Shown: positions 8,450 to 17,180, counted from the first letter of the stretch. The stretch: DNA of 41,401 nt from Saprospiraceae bacterium (GCA_020628475.1 JAHDFB010000026.1:1-41401), one strand, 5' to 3'. Notes: generated from the letters alone by a model not told the origin. Made by a program: numbers and translations.

Positions 8450-10132
8450 ATGCGAAAATTATGCCTGAGCATTTTCATGCTCATATGCATGCCATTGTAT
8501 TATCTTTCTGCACAGGAACCGGAAGATATAAAACTGAGTAATTCCATACTCATAGAAAATGCAATGGTCGTTGTAAAAGCAGGCACGGCTGCTAAAAAAT
8601 CCTCCATTTTAATAGAAGATGGAGTAATTACTCAAATTGGGACCAATCTTAATGTGCCTGGCGATGCAATTGTTCTGAAAGCCGATTCTCTTTACGCCTA
8701 TCCGGCTTTTATTGATGCTTGCTCTCATACCGCCATTCCTAAAAAAGACAAAGATGAAAAGCAAAAAGAGGTCAAAGATCCTGGAAATCCAGGTTATGCA
8801 CGAGCAGGTATAACACCTCAAAAATCCGTTTCTCATAATCTTGCATTGAATGACAATTCCGTAAAAGAAATGAGAAAAGCGGGCTTTGCTATTTCTCATG
8901 CGGTACCTCGCGGTAGAATGTTACCAGGAAAAGGTTCTATTATTCTCTTAAATGATGATGATAAAGCCTCTTATATCTTGCAAGATTTCAGTCAATATGG
9001 TTCTTTACTTTCCGCTAAAGGAAGAGTGTATCCAAGTACTATCATTGCGGTGATGTCCAAATACAGGGACTTGATTCAGCAATCCAAAAATGCTTATAAA
9101 CACGAACAAGACTACTTGTCCAATCCTATTGGTTTGAAACGTCCGGGCTATGCACCAGAATTGCAGGCGCTCTATCCAGTTGTCAATCAATCACAGTTAT
9201 TGTTTATGCAAGCTGAAAAAACCTTAGATATCAGTAGAGCCTTGACCCTTAATAAGGACATCAACACGAAAATGATTATCGTTGAGGCGAAACAGGCTTG
9301 GCCCAACTTGACGGCATTGAAATCAAACAATGCACCGATACTACTATCATTAGACCTTCCAGAAGATGTCAAGGAAGAGAAAAAGGATAGTACAGCAGAG
9401 GTCAGCTTGGACTATGAAAACATGATGTCAAGAAAAAAACAAAGTATATTAGACTATCAAAATCAGGCAAAATTCATGCATGATAATAACATTGCATTTA
9501 GCTTCTCCTACTTTGATACCAAACCAAAAGATATCCATAAAAACCTGAATAAAATCATTGAAAATGGTTTAGACAAACAAGTGATTCTTGAAGCGCTTAC
9601 GCTGACTCCAGCGAAAATGTTGGGTATCGATCAGGTTGCCGGAAGTTTGGAAAAAGGAAAACTGGGCAATGTCATACTTTCTAATAAAGAACTATTTACC
9701 GAAGATAGCCAAATAGAATTCCTCATTGTCGAAGGAACGAAATATGCCTTCGAAAAAAAGGAGAAGAAAAAGAAAAAGAAGAAAAAATCAGAAGATGGAG
9801 AATCCACGGAGGCTGCCAATATTGCCGGACAATGGTCCGTCATAGTAGAGGTGCCTGGAGATGAGCAAGAAGCAGAATTCAAATTCTCAAAAGATGGGGA
9901 TGATTATACGGGTGTATTAATCGATGATGAAGGGGAAGAAACGCCTTTAGAATCAATTAGTCTCGACGGAAATAATCTTTCCTTTTCTTTTACTGTCCCT
10001 ATGGATCAAGCCGGAGAAGTAACGATGGATGCCGAAGTGGAAATCGATGGAGACGATATGGAAGGATCTCTAAGTGTTGGAACCTTTGGTAGCTTCAAAA
10101 TGACCGGAACTAGAACTGGAAAACCTAAATAG
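8450..10132 (+). CDS. Secreted amidohydrolase-fold protein, metal site degenerate
   Basis: A 560-residue exported protein (signal peptide 1-22, ending SAQ) with the composite beta-sandwich and TIM-barrel plan of metal-dependent amidohydrolases. The first metal motif D-x-H-x-H is D89-A-C-S-H93, so the first His is Cys, and no clear HxH or D ligands follow in the barrel. A lysine tract of eight K's (about 437-444) joins the barrel to a C-terminal beta-rich domain of about 110 residues (IAGQWSVIVEVPG ... GSFKMTGTRTGKP) of lipocalin-like character. It is the first gene of a three-gene operon, with the next ATG 2 nt after its stop. It is probably a non-catalytic partner, or acts by another chemistry. 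Family membership is firm, but activity is doubtful. Confidence 0.85.
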   Translation: MRKLCLSIFMLICMPLYYLSAQEPEDIKLSNSILIENAMVVVKAGTAAKKSSILIEDGVITQIGTNLNVPGDAIVLKADSLYAYPAFIDACSHTAIPKKDKDEKQKEVKDPGNPGYARAGITPQKSVSHNLALNDNSVKEMRKAGFAISHAVPRGRMLPGKGSIILLNDDDKASYILQDFSQYGSLLSAKGRVYPSTIIAVMSKYRDLIQQSKNAYKHEQDYLSNPIGLKRPGYAPELQALYPVVNQSQLLFMQAEKTLDISRALTLNKDINTKMIIVEAKQAWPNLTALKSNNAPILLSLDLPEDVKEEKKDSTAEVSLDYENMMSRKKQSILDYQNQAKFMHDNNIAFSFSYFDTKPKDIHKNLNKIIENGLDKQVILEALTLTPAKMLGIDQVAGSLEKGKLGNVILSNKELFTEDSQIEFLIVEGTKYAFEKKEKKKKKKKKSEDGESTEAANIAGQWSVIVEVPGDEQEAEFKFSKDGDDYTGVLIDDEGEETPLESISLDGNNLSFSFTVPMDQAGEVTMDAEVEIDGDDMEGSLSVGTFGSFKMTGTRTGKPK

Positions 10133-10134
10133 AA

Positions 10135-11484
10135 ATGACAATGAATAAATATATATTATCAATCGCCCTCTTATGTATGGCCTTTTTTATGAAGGCTCAG
10201 GACAAGGGCAGTGTTTTAATAAAAAATGGTACCCTGATTACCATCACGGATGGAATCAAGGAAAACACAGACATCTTAATCAAAGATGGTAAAATCAAAA
10301 AAATTGGTAAAAGCTTAAAAGCCGGATCTGGAACCAAAGAAATCGATGCACAAGGCCAATATGTGATGCCTGGTATCGTAGATGCACATTCTCATATCGG
10401 TATTTCTGCCGTTAACGAAGCAACCGCTCCGGTTACCGCTGAAGTTTGGGTAGGAGATGCTATCAATCCATTCGATGTTTCCTTATATAGAGCCCTTGCT
10501 GGTGGTGTAACCGTATCACATGCCATGCACGGTTCTGCCAACGCCATTGGTGGACAATGTGAAACGCTCAAGCATCGATACGGAACAATGGATCCTGAAG
10601 ATATGCGTATGGAAGATGCTCCTAGAACCATCAAATTTGCTTTGGGAGAAAACCCAATGCGTGTTCATGGAGAAGGCAACAACATCAGTCCTAGTACCCG
10701 TATGGGTGTTGAGCAAGTCTTCAGAAAAGCCTTTTCCGAAGCTCGAGAATACCGAAATCAATGGAACGAATATAAAGCTGGTAAGACAAAAGTCGCTCCT
10801 ACTTACAACTTAAGAATGGAAACCGTTGCCGATATATTAGATGGCAAGATTATCATTCACTGCCATTCTTATCGCGCAGATGAAATTCTGATGTTGATGA
10901 ATGTCTGTGAAGAATTTGGTGTAAAAAAATTAGTCTTTCAACATGTTAATGAAGGATTCAAAGTGGCTCCAGAATTGGCAGCATGGGGAGCAGGTGCTTC
11001 CGTCTTTTCGGATTGGTGGGCCTACAAGTTTGAAGTGTACTACTCTACGGCATATAACGCTGCAATTCTGACTAAAAATGGTGTACTTACATCCATCAAT
11101 TCAGATTCCGGTGAGCTTATTCGACACCTTTATCACGAAGCTGCCAAAAGTCAGAAGTATGGTGGTTTAACAGATGAAGAAGCGTTGAAATTAATCACAC
11201 TGAATCCAGCAAAACAGCTAGGTATTGATGATCGTGTAGGTTCTCTAGAAGAAGGAAAAGACGGAGATGTTGTAATCTTTAATAAACATCCATTGTCCAT
11301 CTACGCTATTCCGCAGTTAACCATCGTCGATGGCATTGTTCGATTTGATCGAGCAAATGATCAGAAAGACATGCGCGTTGACATCGATCCGGAAGCATCT
11401 ATTCCAAGTTATATGGAATGGAATGCACACGATCATGATAAATGCATGCAAGGCGTTTTTGAAACCCTATTTCACGAACATTAA
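10135..11484 (+). CDS. Secreted amidohydrolase, metal site intact
   Basis: A 449-residue exported member of the amidohydrolase superfamily (imidazolonepropionase-like group, PF01979). Ligands are visible throughout: H85 and H87 in VDAHSHIG, Lys167 in IKFALGENP as the candidate carboxylated lysine, H242/H244 in IIHCHS, H270 in FQHVNEG and D324 in INSDSGE. A signal peptide ending in KAQ places it in the periplasm. The start is ATG 10135, with a second in-frame ATG two codons later. It lies between two paralogues that lack metal ligands, with gaps of 2 and 11 nt, so all three are cotranscribed. The substrate is unknown; dipeptides, cyclic amides and imidazolones are all possible. Confidence 0.9.
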   Translation: MTMNKYILSIALLCMAFFMKAQDKGSVLIKNGTLITITDGIKENTDILIKDGKIKKIGKSLKAGSGTKEIDAQGQYVMPGIVDAHSHIGISAVNEATAPVTAEVWVGDAINPFDVSLYRALAGGVTVSHAMHGSANAIGGQCETLKHRYGTMDPEDMRMEDAPRTIKFALGENPMRVHGEGNNISPSTRMGVEQVFRKAFSEAREYRNQWNEYKAGKTKVAPTYNLRMETVADILDGKIIIHCHSYRADEILMLMNVCEEFGVKKLVFQHVNEGFKVAPELAAWGAGASVFSDWWAYKFEVYYSTAYNAAILTKNGVLTSINSDSGELIRHLYHEAAKSQKYGGLTDEEALKLITLNPAKQLGIDDRVGSLEEGKDGDVVIFNKHPLSIYAIPQLTIVDGIVRFDRANDQKDMRVDIDPEASIPSYMEWNAHDHDKCMQGVFETLFHEH

Positions 11485-11495
11485 TTGAAAGAACA

Positions 11496-12788
11496 ATGAA
11501 ATTAATACTCAATATAAAATCTATACTCTGTGTATTATTACTTACACTGAGTATTTCAAGTAAGGCGCAACTTGTTGGTAAAGCAGAAAAAGGCACCTTC
11601 GCCTTGGAAAATGCGCGCATCCACACCGTAACCAATGGAACTATAACAGGTACAGTCATCATCACCGATGACAAAATCACGGCAGTAGGAACCGATGTAA
11701 CAATTCCACGGAATGCCATCAGAATTGATTGTTCTGGAAAGTCCATTTATCCAGGATTTATCGATTCGGGAACGACCCTTGGACTGAATGAAATTGGTGC
11801 CGTTTCTTTGACACAAGACGCCAGCGAAATTGGTAATTTCACACCGCATATGAAGGCATTGACAGCCGTCAATCCAAATTCTGTTCTCATCCCAGTAACA
11901 AGAGTGAGTGGTGTTACAACCGTCTTGACCGTACCACAATGGAATTTGTTTCCAGGAACAGCCTCGCTGATTGATCTTTGGGGTTATACTCCAGAACAAA
12001 TGTTTGCAAACTTCGATGCACTTGTCCTCAATTTTCCATCGACAGGTCGAAGAGGACGATGGGATCGACGATCGGATGAAGATATCAAAAAAGATGCGGA
12101 AAAAGCGCTGAAAAAATTAAACGATTACTGGGAAAAGGCTACACAATACGCCAATATGTATGACAAGGCTAATGGTAAAGTCATGTATAATCCAGAATTG
12201 GAATCCATGCGAAGCGCGGTGCAAGGAAAAACCAAATTAATGGTCAACTGCAATGCGAAAGATGACATTATTGCTGCGATTAAATGGATTGAAAAGAATA
12301 AGGTCGATGCTATTTTAACCGGTGTAAATGAAGGTCACATGATCGCTGATTCGATCGCGGCTTCTGGACTACCTGTCATCACTGGTCCTGTACTAACCAT
12401 TCCAAGATCCAATGGCGCCTATGATGCAGCATATGCCAATGCCGGCATATTGCAAAAAGCAGGTGTAAAAGTTGCTATTCGAACCAATGAAAATGAAAAT
12501 GTTCGAAACCTACTCTATCATGCAGGATTTGCCGCAGCCTATGGCATGGGTACCGAAGAAGCACTAAAAGCCATTACGATAGTACCCGCTGAAATCTTTG
12601 GAGTAGATCAAGAAGTAGGTAGTATTGAAGTCGGTAAAAGAGCAAATTTATTTATCGCAGATGGCGATCCTTTCGAAACCAAAACCAATATCATTCAGGT
12701 ATTCATTAACGGTTGGAAAATTCCAATGGAAAGCCGGCATACCTTATTATATGATGAATTCCTAGAACGAAACCCGGGATTGAAATAA
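11496..12788 (+). CDS. Secreted amidohydrolase-fold protein, metal ligands lost
   Basis: A 430-residue paralogue with a signal peptide (to about residue 24, SSKAQ). The N-terminal beta-sandwich leads to YPGFIDSGTT, where both histidines of the D-x-H-x-H motif are replaced (G92, T94). The HxH of the mid-barrel is absent, and the C-terminal aspartate region reads AIRTNENEN in place of the SDS seen in the middle paralogue. The C-terminal closing strands (EALKAITIVPAEIFGVDQEVGSIEVGKRANLFI) are well preserved, so the fold is under selection. It is the last gene of the trio and is followed by a strong terminator. It is likely a structural or regulatory subunit of the middle enzyme, or a ligand-binding protein; this is inference. 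Confidence 0.85.
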   Translation: MKLILNIKSILCVLLLTLSISSKAQLVGKAEKGTFALENARIHTVTNGTITGTVIITDDKITAVGTDVTIPRNAIRIDCSGKSIYPGFIDSGTTLGLNEIGAVSLTQDASEIGNFTPHMKALTAVNPNSVLIPVTRVSGVTTVLTVPQWNLFPGTASLIDLWGYTPEQMFANFDALVLNFPSTGRRGRWDRRSDEDIKKDAEKALKKLNDYWEKATQYANMYDKANGKVMYNPELESMRSAVQGKTKLMVNCNAKDDIIAAIKWIEKNKVDAILTGVNEGHMIADSIAASGLPVITGPVLTIPRSNGAYDAAYANAGILQKAGVKVAIRTNENENVRNLLYHAGFAAAYGMGTEEALKAITIVPAEIFGVDQEVGSIEVGKRANLFIADGDPFETKTNIIQVFINGWKIPMESRHTLLYDEFLERNPGLK

Positions 12789-12823
12789 AAATATCCCTCG
12801 ATATCTAAGAAAAATACCAACTT

Positions 12824-12855
12824 TACCCGACTGGCAAAATCAGTCGGGTATTTTT
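12824..12855 (+). terminator. Terminator after the amidohydrolase operon, flush with the rnhB start
   Basis: A perfect 10-bp stem (TACCCGACTG at 12824-12833 with its complement at 12841-12850), a 7-nt loop and TTTTT at 12851-12855. The next base is the A of the rnhB ATG. It would end the amidohydrolase transcript and place rnhB directly behind the U-tract. Confidence 0.85.
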
Positions 12856-13458
12856 ATGTTAGCACCGTATTTACAAAAAAATCGTATAGAAGCTGGCTGC
12901 GATGAAGCCGGTCGAGGATGCCTAGCGGGTCCCGTAGTTGCTGCAGCCGTAATATTACCTGCCGATTGGAATAATGAGACCTTGAACGATTCCAAAAAAT
13001 TAAGCCATCAACAACGTCACGAATTACGACAGATTATAGAGAAAGAGGCGATTAGTTATGCTGTTTCCTTTGTGGATCATCAAGAAATTGATCAAATCAA
13101 TATTCTCAATGCCAGCTTTACTGCCATGCATCGAGCGGTAGATGCCTTACAAAAAACGCCTGAGCATTTATTAATTGATGGTAACCGATTCAATCCATAC
13201 CAAGGTATTGGCCATAGTTGCATTATTAAAGGAGATGGGAAATACACGAGTATTGCAGCCGCCTCTATTTTAGCAAAAACCTATCGCGACGAATACATGG
13301 AAAAGCTACATCATCAATTTCCCTACTACAGTTGGAATACGAACAAAGGATATCCAACCATTGCGCACCGACAGGCTATTATTCAACACGGCCCCTGCAG
13401 CTATCATCGAAATTCGTTTCGTCTATACCCGCTTCCCGAACAGAAGACCTTGTTTTAG
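12856..13458 (+). CDS. rnhB: Ribonuclease HII
   Basis: Cleaves the RNA strand of RNA-DNA hybrids and removes misincorporated ribonucleotides. The 200-residue length is usual. The metal-binding Asp/Glu pair is in CDEAGRGCLAGPV (D16, E17); LLIDGNRF and SIAAASILAKTYRDEYM carry the remaining acidic residues; the family C-terminal YPT..H..I..HGPC..HR.SF is present. ATG 12856 is the only possible start before CDEAGRG, yet it immediately follows the T-tract of a perfect terminator. Expression therefore needs read-through, a promoter within the hairpin with an almost leaderless mRNA, or attenuation. A structured repeat lies just past the stop. Confidence 0.95.
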   Translation: MLAPYLQKNRIEAGCDEAGRGCLAGPVVAAAVILPADWNNETLNDSKKLSHQQRHELRQIIEKEAISYAVSFVDHQEIDQINILNASFTAMHRAVDALQKTPEHLLIDGNRFNPYQGIGHSCIIKGDGKYTSIAAASILAKTYRDEYMEKLHHQFPYYSWNTNKGYPTIAHRQAIIQHGPCSYHRNSFRLYPLPEQKTLF

Positions 13459-13462
13459 TTTT

Positions 13463-13603
13463 ATAAGGGCGACTCTCAGCCATCAATACATTGCTGGCCG
13501 AGACCGGGCTGTCCATGGTTTCACCTTGTTCATCCCGTATTTTAGCCTTTAAAAAACGCTAAAAACACGGGACCGCATACGCGGCCATTACCATCCCTGT
13601 CGC
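13463..13603. repeat. Structured intergenic repeat, copy A
   Basis: Begins ATAAGGGCGAC and ends ATCCCTGTCGC, so GCGAC (13469-13473) pairs with GTCGC (13599-13603). It contains a strong internal hairpin (13534-13546 with 13558-13571, CCCGT...ACGGG), and a CTCAGCCA/TGGCCGAG stem near the 5' end. It shares CGGGCT[GA]T, TGGTTTC, TCATCC and ATCCCTG blocks, in the same order, with the element after feoB (37019-37132). It lies directly downstream of rnhB. No protein is encoded. It is probably a dispersed REP-like element of this genome and may also terminate rnhB. Confidence 0.65.
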
Positions 13604-13716
13604 AGAGCATTCAGACGCGATGGAAGATCTTGACTGAATCCCGTTGATCAAGATTCTTTTCAAGAAACATCCTATTTCTATACATTCTATTTCTTAATTT
13701 TCCAGTCAATAATGAA

Positions 13717-14220
13717 ATGATGATGAAACCATATTTACTATATCTTCTTGCCTGGATTACTTGCTTCAGTTTGGCCTCTTGTAATTTTCTAGAATCTGAT
13801 CCTTGTAATCTAGTCATCTGTGCAAACGGTGGTTTTTGTGAAGATGGCAGTTGCCTCTGCCCTGAAGGATATGAAGCAGCCGATTGTTCCCTGATATCCA
13901 GAGACAAATTTATCCAAGAATACGAAATGGTCGTCACCGATCACGCAGCCTCACATAATATCCCCAATGCGCAAATCACAGAAGATGCTTCTAGTATTCT
14001 TAATATGAAATTGGAATTTGTATATGCGTCCGAACTCATCAGCATCGATTTATTGGTAACGGATAGCCTAGAATTTGACCTTCCGGATCAGATGATCAAC
14101 GGTTTTCTACCTGCTCAAATGGGCGATGGCTATATAGATAGCACAGGTATGGTATACATCAACGCCATCAATACGGATGGCAATGCATATACGATTACCT
14201 ATGAACTCACACCGCAATAA
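13717..14220 (+). CDS. Lipoprotein with one EGF-like domain
   Basis: A 167-residue lipoprotein. The signal peptide ends in LASC (Cys22 as lipid site). A single EGF-like module follows immediately, with six cysteines (30, 35, 41, 46, 48, 57) in the C-x4-C-x5-C-x4-C-x-C-x8-C spacing and the CANGGFCEDGSCLCPEGY pattern. The remaining approximately 105 residues are not recognised and read as a small beta-rich domain. Three ATGs stand in a row at 13717, 13720 and 13723; any could be the start, and all keep the signal peptide intact. It stands alone between the copy A repeat and the convergent E2 gene. EGF-like modules in Bacteroidota lipoproteins usually sit at the cell surface, suggesting an adhesion or binding role, which is inferred. 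Confidence 0.8.
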   Translation: MMMKPYLLYLLAWITCFSLASCNFLESDPCNLVICANGGFCEDGSCLCPEGYEAADCSLISRDKFIQEYEMVVTDHAASHNIPNAQITEDASSILNMKLEFVYASELISIDLLVTDSLEFDLPDQMINGFLPAQMGDGYIDSTGMVYINAINTDGNAYTITYELTPQ

Positions 14221-14293
14221 TCCGTTTCACCGAAATGAGGGCGTATAAAATCTATTACAATGGTCCATATGGAAGTATCAAAGCCTTGGACAT

Positions 14294-14324
14294 AAAAAAG
14301 ACCGATTATACAATAACCGGTCTT
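14294..14324 (-). terminator. Terminator of the E2 gene
   Basis: On the minus strand, a 12-bp stem with one A-C mismatch (14298-14309 with 14313-14324), a 3-nt loop and a T-run (complement of 14294-14299). It lies 22 nt past the stop codon of the E2 gene. Confidence 0.82.
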
Positions 14325-14346
14325 AGAAAAATATCTTTTTAGTTCA

Positions 14347-15696
14347 TTAAATCCCTCTTGTCGGATCGAAAGCCTCTAAATACTTAGCCACTTGGCTCAA
14401 GAATGATCCTCCTAAGAATCCATCCACTACACGGTGGTCGTACGATAAAGAAAGGAACATCATGTAACGAACTGCAATAAGATCACCGTACTCGGTTTCT
14501 ACCACGGCTGGTTTCTTACGGATAGCTCCTACTGCCATGATAGCCACTTGCGGTTGATTGATGATCGGTGTCCCCATAACATTACCAAACGTTCCAACAT
14601 TCGTTAATGTAAAGGTTCCTCCTTGAATCTCCTCCGGCTTCAACTTATTATTTCTTGCACGATCAGCCAATCCGTTAACTTGCTTTGCTAATCCTGCTAA
14701 ATTCAAGAAATCAGCGTTTTTAATAACTGGTACGATTAGGTTTCCAGAAGGGAGTGCCGTTGCCATACCAATATTCACGTCATTTTTCTTAATTATCTTA
14801 TCTCCATCTACAGAAACATTGATCATCGGAAAATCTCGAATCGCCTTTGCTACCGCTTCCATGAAGATCGGAGTAAAGGTCAATTTCTCACCATAACTTT
14901 CTTGGAATTTCTTCTTATTCGCATTTCTCCAGTTCCAAATGTCCGTTACATCCGCTTCAACAAAAGAAGTAACGTGAGGAGAGGTATGTTTGGACATGAC
15001 CATATGATCCGCAATCAACTTTCGCATTCTATCCATTTGGATAATTTCATCTCCTCCAGAAACAGAAACCGCTGGTGCTGCTGCCTTAGCCGCAGGTTTT
15101 GGAGCAGCTGCTGGTGCAGGAGCCGCTACACTTGGACTTCCAGATGCACTAGTTGCCGGTTGTGAAGATCGATTGGCTACATAGGCTAATAAATCTTTCT
15201 TTGTTAATCGGTTATTTACACCTGTTCCTGGAACAGCGTCTAATTCTGCTAAAGAAATACCTTCTTCCTTCGCAATATTTTTAACCAATGGAGAATAAAA
15301 TCGATCACTACTAGATTGACCTGCTGTTGCCGTCGCCACAGGAGCTGCTTGTTTCAATGGAGCAGAAACTTCCTCTATCACTTTCTCCTCGACCACTGAT
15401 TCAGAAGGAGCTGGTTCTGCTACAGCTGGGGAAGAAACAGGTTCTGCACCTTCTGCTGAAGTAGACAATCTCGCTATTACGGTTCCTATCTCTACAATAT
15501 CATCTTCTTTAAATAGAATTTCTGTAATCGTTCCTTCTACTGGAGACGGAATTTCAGAATCAACTTTATCGGTTGCAATTTCCAAAATTGCCTCATCCAG
15601 TTCCACTTTATCACCAACACCTTTTAACCATTTTAGAATGGTCGCTTCCATGATACTCTCACCCATTTTGGGCATTATAAGATCTATTGTTGCCAT
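14347..15696 (-). CDS. 2-oxoacid dehydrogenase E2 (dihydrolipoyl acyltransferase)
   Basis: Core acyltransferase of a 2-oxoacid dehydrogenase complex. The 449-residue protein has an N-terminal lipoyl domain (Lys44 in EIATDKVDSEIPSP) and an Ala/Pro/Val-rich linker. A peripheral-subunit-binding domain follows (FYSPLVKNIAKEEGIS ... NRLTKKDLLAYV), then a second Ala/Pro linker and the catalytic domain ending in the DHRVVDG active-site motif (about 420-426). It stands alone with its own -7 element and terminator; no E1 or E3 gene is adjacent. The sequence resembles branched-chain or 2-oxoglutarate types more than classic PDH E2. I cannot choose between odhB/sucB and bkdB, so I leave the symbol empty. 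Confidence 0.92.
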   Translation of the reverse strand: MATIDLIMPKMGESIMEATILKWLKGVGDKVELDEAILEIATDKVDSEIPSPVEGTITEILFKEDDIVEIGTVIARLSTSAEGAEPVSSPAVAEPAPSESVVEEKVIEEVSAPLKQAAPVATATAGQSSSDRFYSPLVKNIAKEEGISLAELDAVPGTGVNNRLTKKDLLAYVANRSSQPATSASGSPSVAAPAPAAAPKPAAKAAAPAVSVSGGDEIIQMDRMRKLIADHMVMSKHTSPHVTSFVEADVTDIWNWRNANKKKFQESYGEKLTFTPIFMEAVAKAIRDFPMINVSVDGDKIIKKNDVNIGMATALPSGNLIVPVIKNADFLNLAGLAKQVNGLADRARNNKLKPEEIQGGTFTLTNVGTFGNVMGTPIINQPQVAIMAVGAIRKKPAVVETEYGDLIAVRYMMFLSLSYDHRVVDGFLGGSFLSQVAKYLEAFDPTRGI

Positions 15697-15726
15697 GTGA
15701 CGAATTTTATTTATTGATTAGGACTG

Positions 15727-15734
15727 CAAAGATA
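15727..15734 (-). promoter_or_regulatory. -7 element for the E2 gene
   Basis: TATCTTTG on the minus strand, 30 bp upstream of the E2 start. No clear TTG lies at the expected -33 distance. It matches the Bacteroidota TAnnTTTG consensus exactly. Confidence 0.65.
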
Positions 15735-15885
15735 GTTCATTTTGACCTTACCATAATCATGATTGAACTTCTTAAAATGTTGTCTTCTAGGCGGTTTGAG
15801 CAAAAAAAGAATTTTTCTACAGTAATTAATTCAATCGACAAAATTGCTTTACTGTCAATGCGGAATAATCCAAAAGAATGCACGG

Positions 15886-17136
15886 TTAATCATCCAATAA
15901 TTTTTCATCCAAAAACAATCGTAGCATATTTAATGCGGCATTTGAGCTATATTCCACATTTTTTTCTCGATCCTTGGATAAGGAAAGTTTTTTTGTAAAC
16001 TGTTTGTCCTTATCTCCAACACAAAGCCAAACCGTACCCACAGGTTTATCCGGCGTTCCACCTCCTGGTCCAGCGATTCCACTAATTGACACCGCTACAT
16101 CAACATTCAGTAATTTGATGGCGCCGCGCACCATTTCCAGCACCGTTTCTTCACTAACAGCCCCCGTATTCAATAAGGTATCTTTCTGTACTTGCAGTAA
16201 GGATTCTTTTAGATCATAGGAATATGATACAACCGATCCTTGAAAGTATTTGGAAGATCCTGGTACACTCGTAATTAATTTGGCCACCGATCCACCCGTA
16301 CAACTTTCTGCCAACCCCAACATATAGCCCTTATCCATCAGCTGCCTTCCTACCTTTTTTGCAAGCGAGTCCTCGTCAAAGCCGAATACATAGTGTCCAA
16401 ATCGATCCACTATTTTGTCCGAAATGTCATCAATTTCCTTTTTCAATGCAGCCTCATTCTCGGATGCCCCGGAAATTCTGACACGCACTCTACCCAATCC
16501 AGGAAGATAAGCTAGACTTAGATGCGGCGGCAATTGATCTTCAATATCCTCTATTTTTTTGGCCAAAACCGTTTCTCCCACACCTGCTGTGAGGATGGTT
16601 TTATGTACGATACTTTTTTCACTTTCTTGAGCTAAAAGAGGAAGTACACTGTGTTCCATGATGTATTTCATCTCATAGGGTACTCCAGGCATCGAAATAA
16701 AGCGTTTGTTATGATGTCGAAACAACATACCCGCAGCTGTTCCCATATTATTTTCCAATAATTCAACATTGGAAGGGAAATAACATTGTTGTCGATGTGC
16801 GTCTGTAATACTTCGATTCAATTGTTGGAAAAAGGCCTTGATCCGTTCATATTGCCCTTCATCAAAATACAAATCCACGCCAAAGTATTCCGCTAATACC
16901 TGTTTTGTGATATCATCTTTCGTAGGCCCCAGTCCTCCTGTAATTAATATGAGTTCTGCATCTTCTTCAGCACGCTGAAAGGCTTTTAATAAATCCGCTC
17001 GATCATCAGACACCGATATTTTGGAGACTATCTGAACACCTATATCTGCCAATGATTTTCCTAGCCACACAGAATTCGTATCCAACACCTGTCCAATCAA
17101 CAACTCCGTTCCAATGGTAATAATACTACAATTCAT
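15886..17136 (-). CDS. cinA: CinA family: NMN deamidase/competence-damage protein
   Basis: The 416-residue two-domain protein has an N-terminal MoaB/COG1058-type domain (TELLIGQVLDTNS ... LILITGGLGPTKDDIT), linked to ADP-ribose pyrophosphatase activity in some family members. Its C-terminal domain is the nicotinamide-mononucleotide amidohydrolase (COG1546: AESCTGGSVAKLIT, then VSISGIAGPGGGTPDKPVGTVW). The enzyme recycles NMN arising from NAD-dependent DNA ligase. Both domains are complete. It has its own -7 element at 17173-17180. It lies between rpsA and the E2 gene, all on the minus strand, and a terminator separates it from rpsA. No competence genes are nearby. Confidence 0.92.
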   Translation of the reverse strand: MNCSIITIGTELLIGQVLDTNSVWLGKSLADIGVQIVSKISVSDDRADLLKAFQRAEEDAELILITGGLGPTKDDITKQVLAEYFGVDLYFDEGQYERIKAFFQQLNRSITDAHRQQCYFPSNVELLENNMGTAAGMLFRHHNKRFISMPGVPYEMKYIMEHSVLPLLAQESEKSIVHKTILTAGVGETVLAKKIEDIEDQLPPHLSLAYLPGLGRVRVRISGASENEAALKKEIDDISDKIVDRFGHYVFGFDEDSLAKKVGRQLMDKGYMLGLAESCTGGSVAKLITSVPGSSKYFQGSVVSYSYDLKESLLQVQKDTLLNTGAVSEETVLEMVRGAIKLLNVDVAVSISGIAGPGGGTPDKPVGTVWLCVGDKDKQFTKKLSLSKDREKNVEYSSNAALNMLRLFLDEKLLDD

Positions 17137-17172
17137 TTTTCAATATAATTTTCAATGGTTTATTGTATTAGA

Positions 17173-17180
17173 CAAAGCTA
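17173..17180 (-). promoter_or_regulatory. -7 element for cinA
   Basis: TAGCTTTG on the minus strand fits TAnnTTTG. It lies 36 bp upstream of the cinA ATG, on the promoter side of the rpsA terminator. No good -33 element is visible. Confidence 0.55.

Noticed and set aside
14235-14342. A 35-codon ATG-started frame on the plus strand after the EGF lipoprotein.
   Set aside because: It runs straight through the E2 terminator on the opposite strand, and its residues mirror that hairpin; no RBS or family similarity is seen, so it is probably chance.
15687-15998. A plus-strand frame of 103 codons opposite the cinA 3' end and the E2 promoter.
   Set aside because: It overlaps the E2 start and the cinA coding region antisense, with no family-like sequence; treated as a shadow frame.
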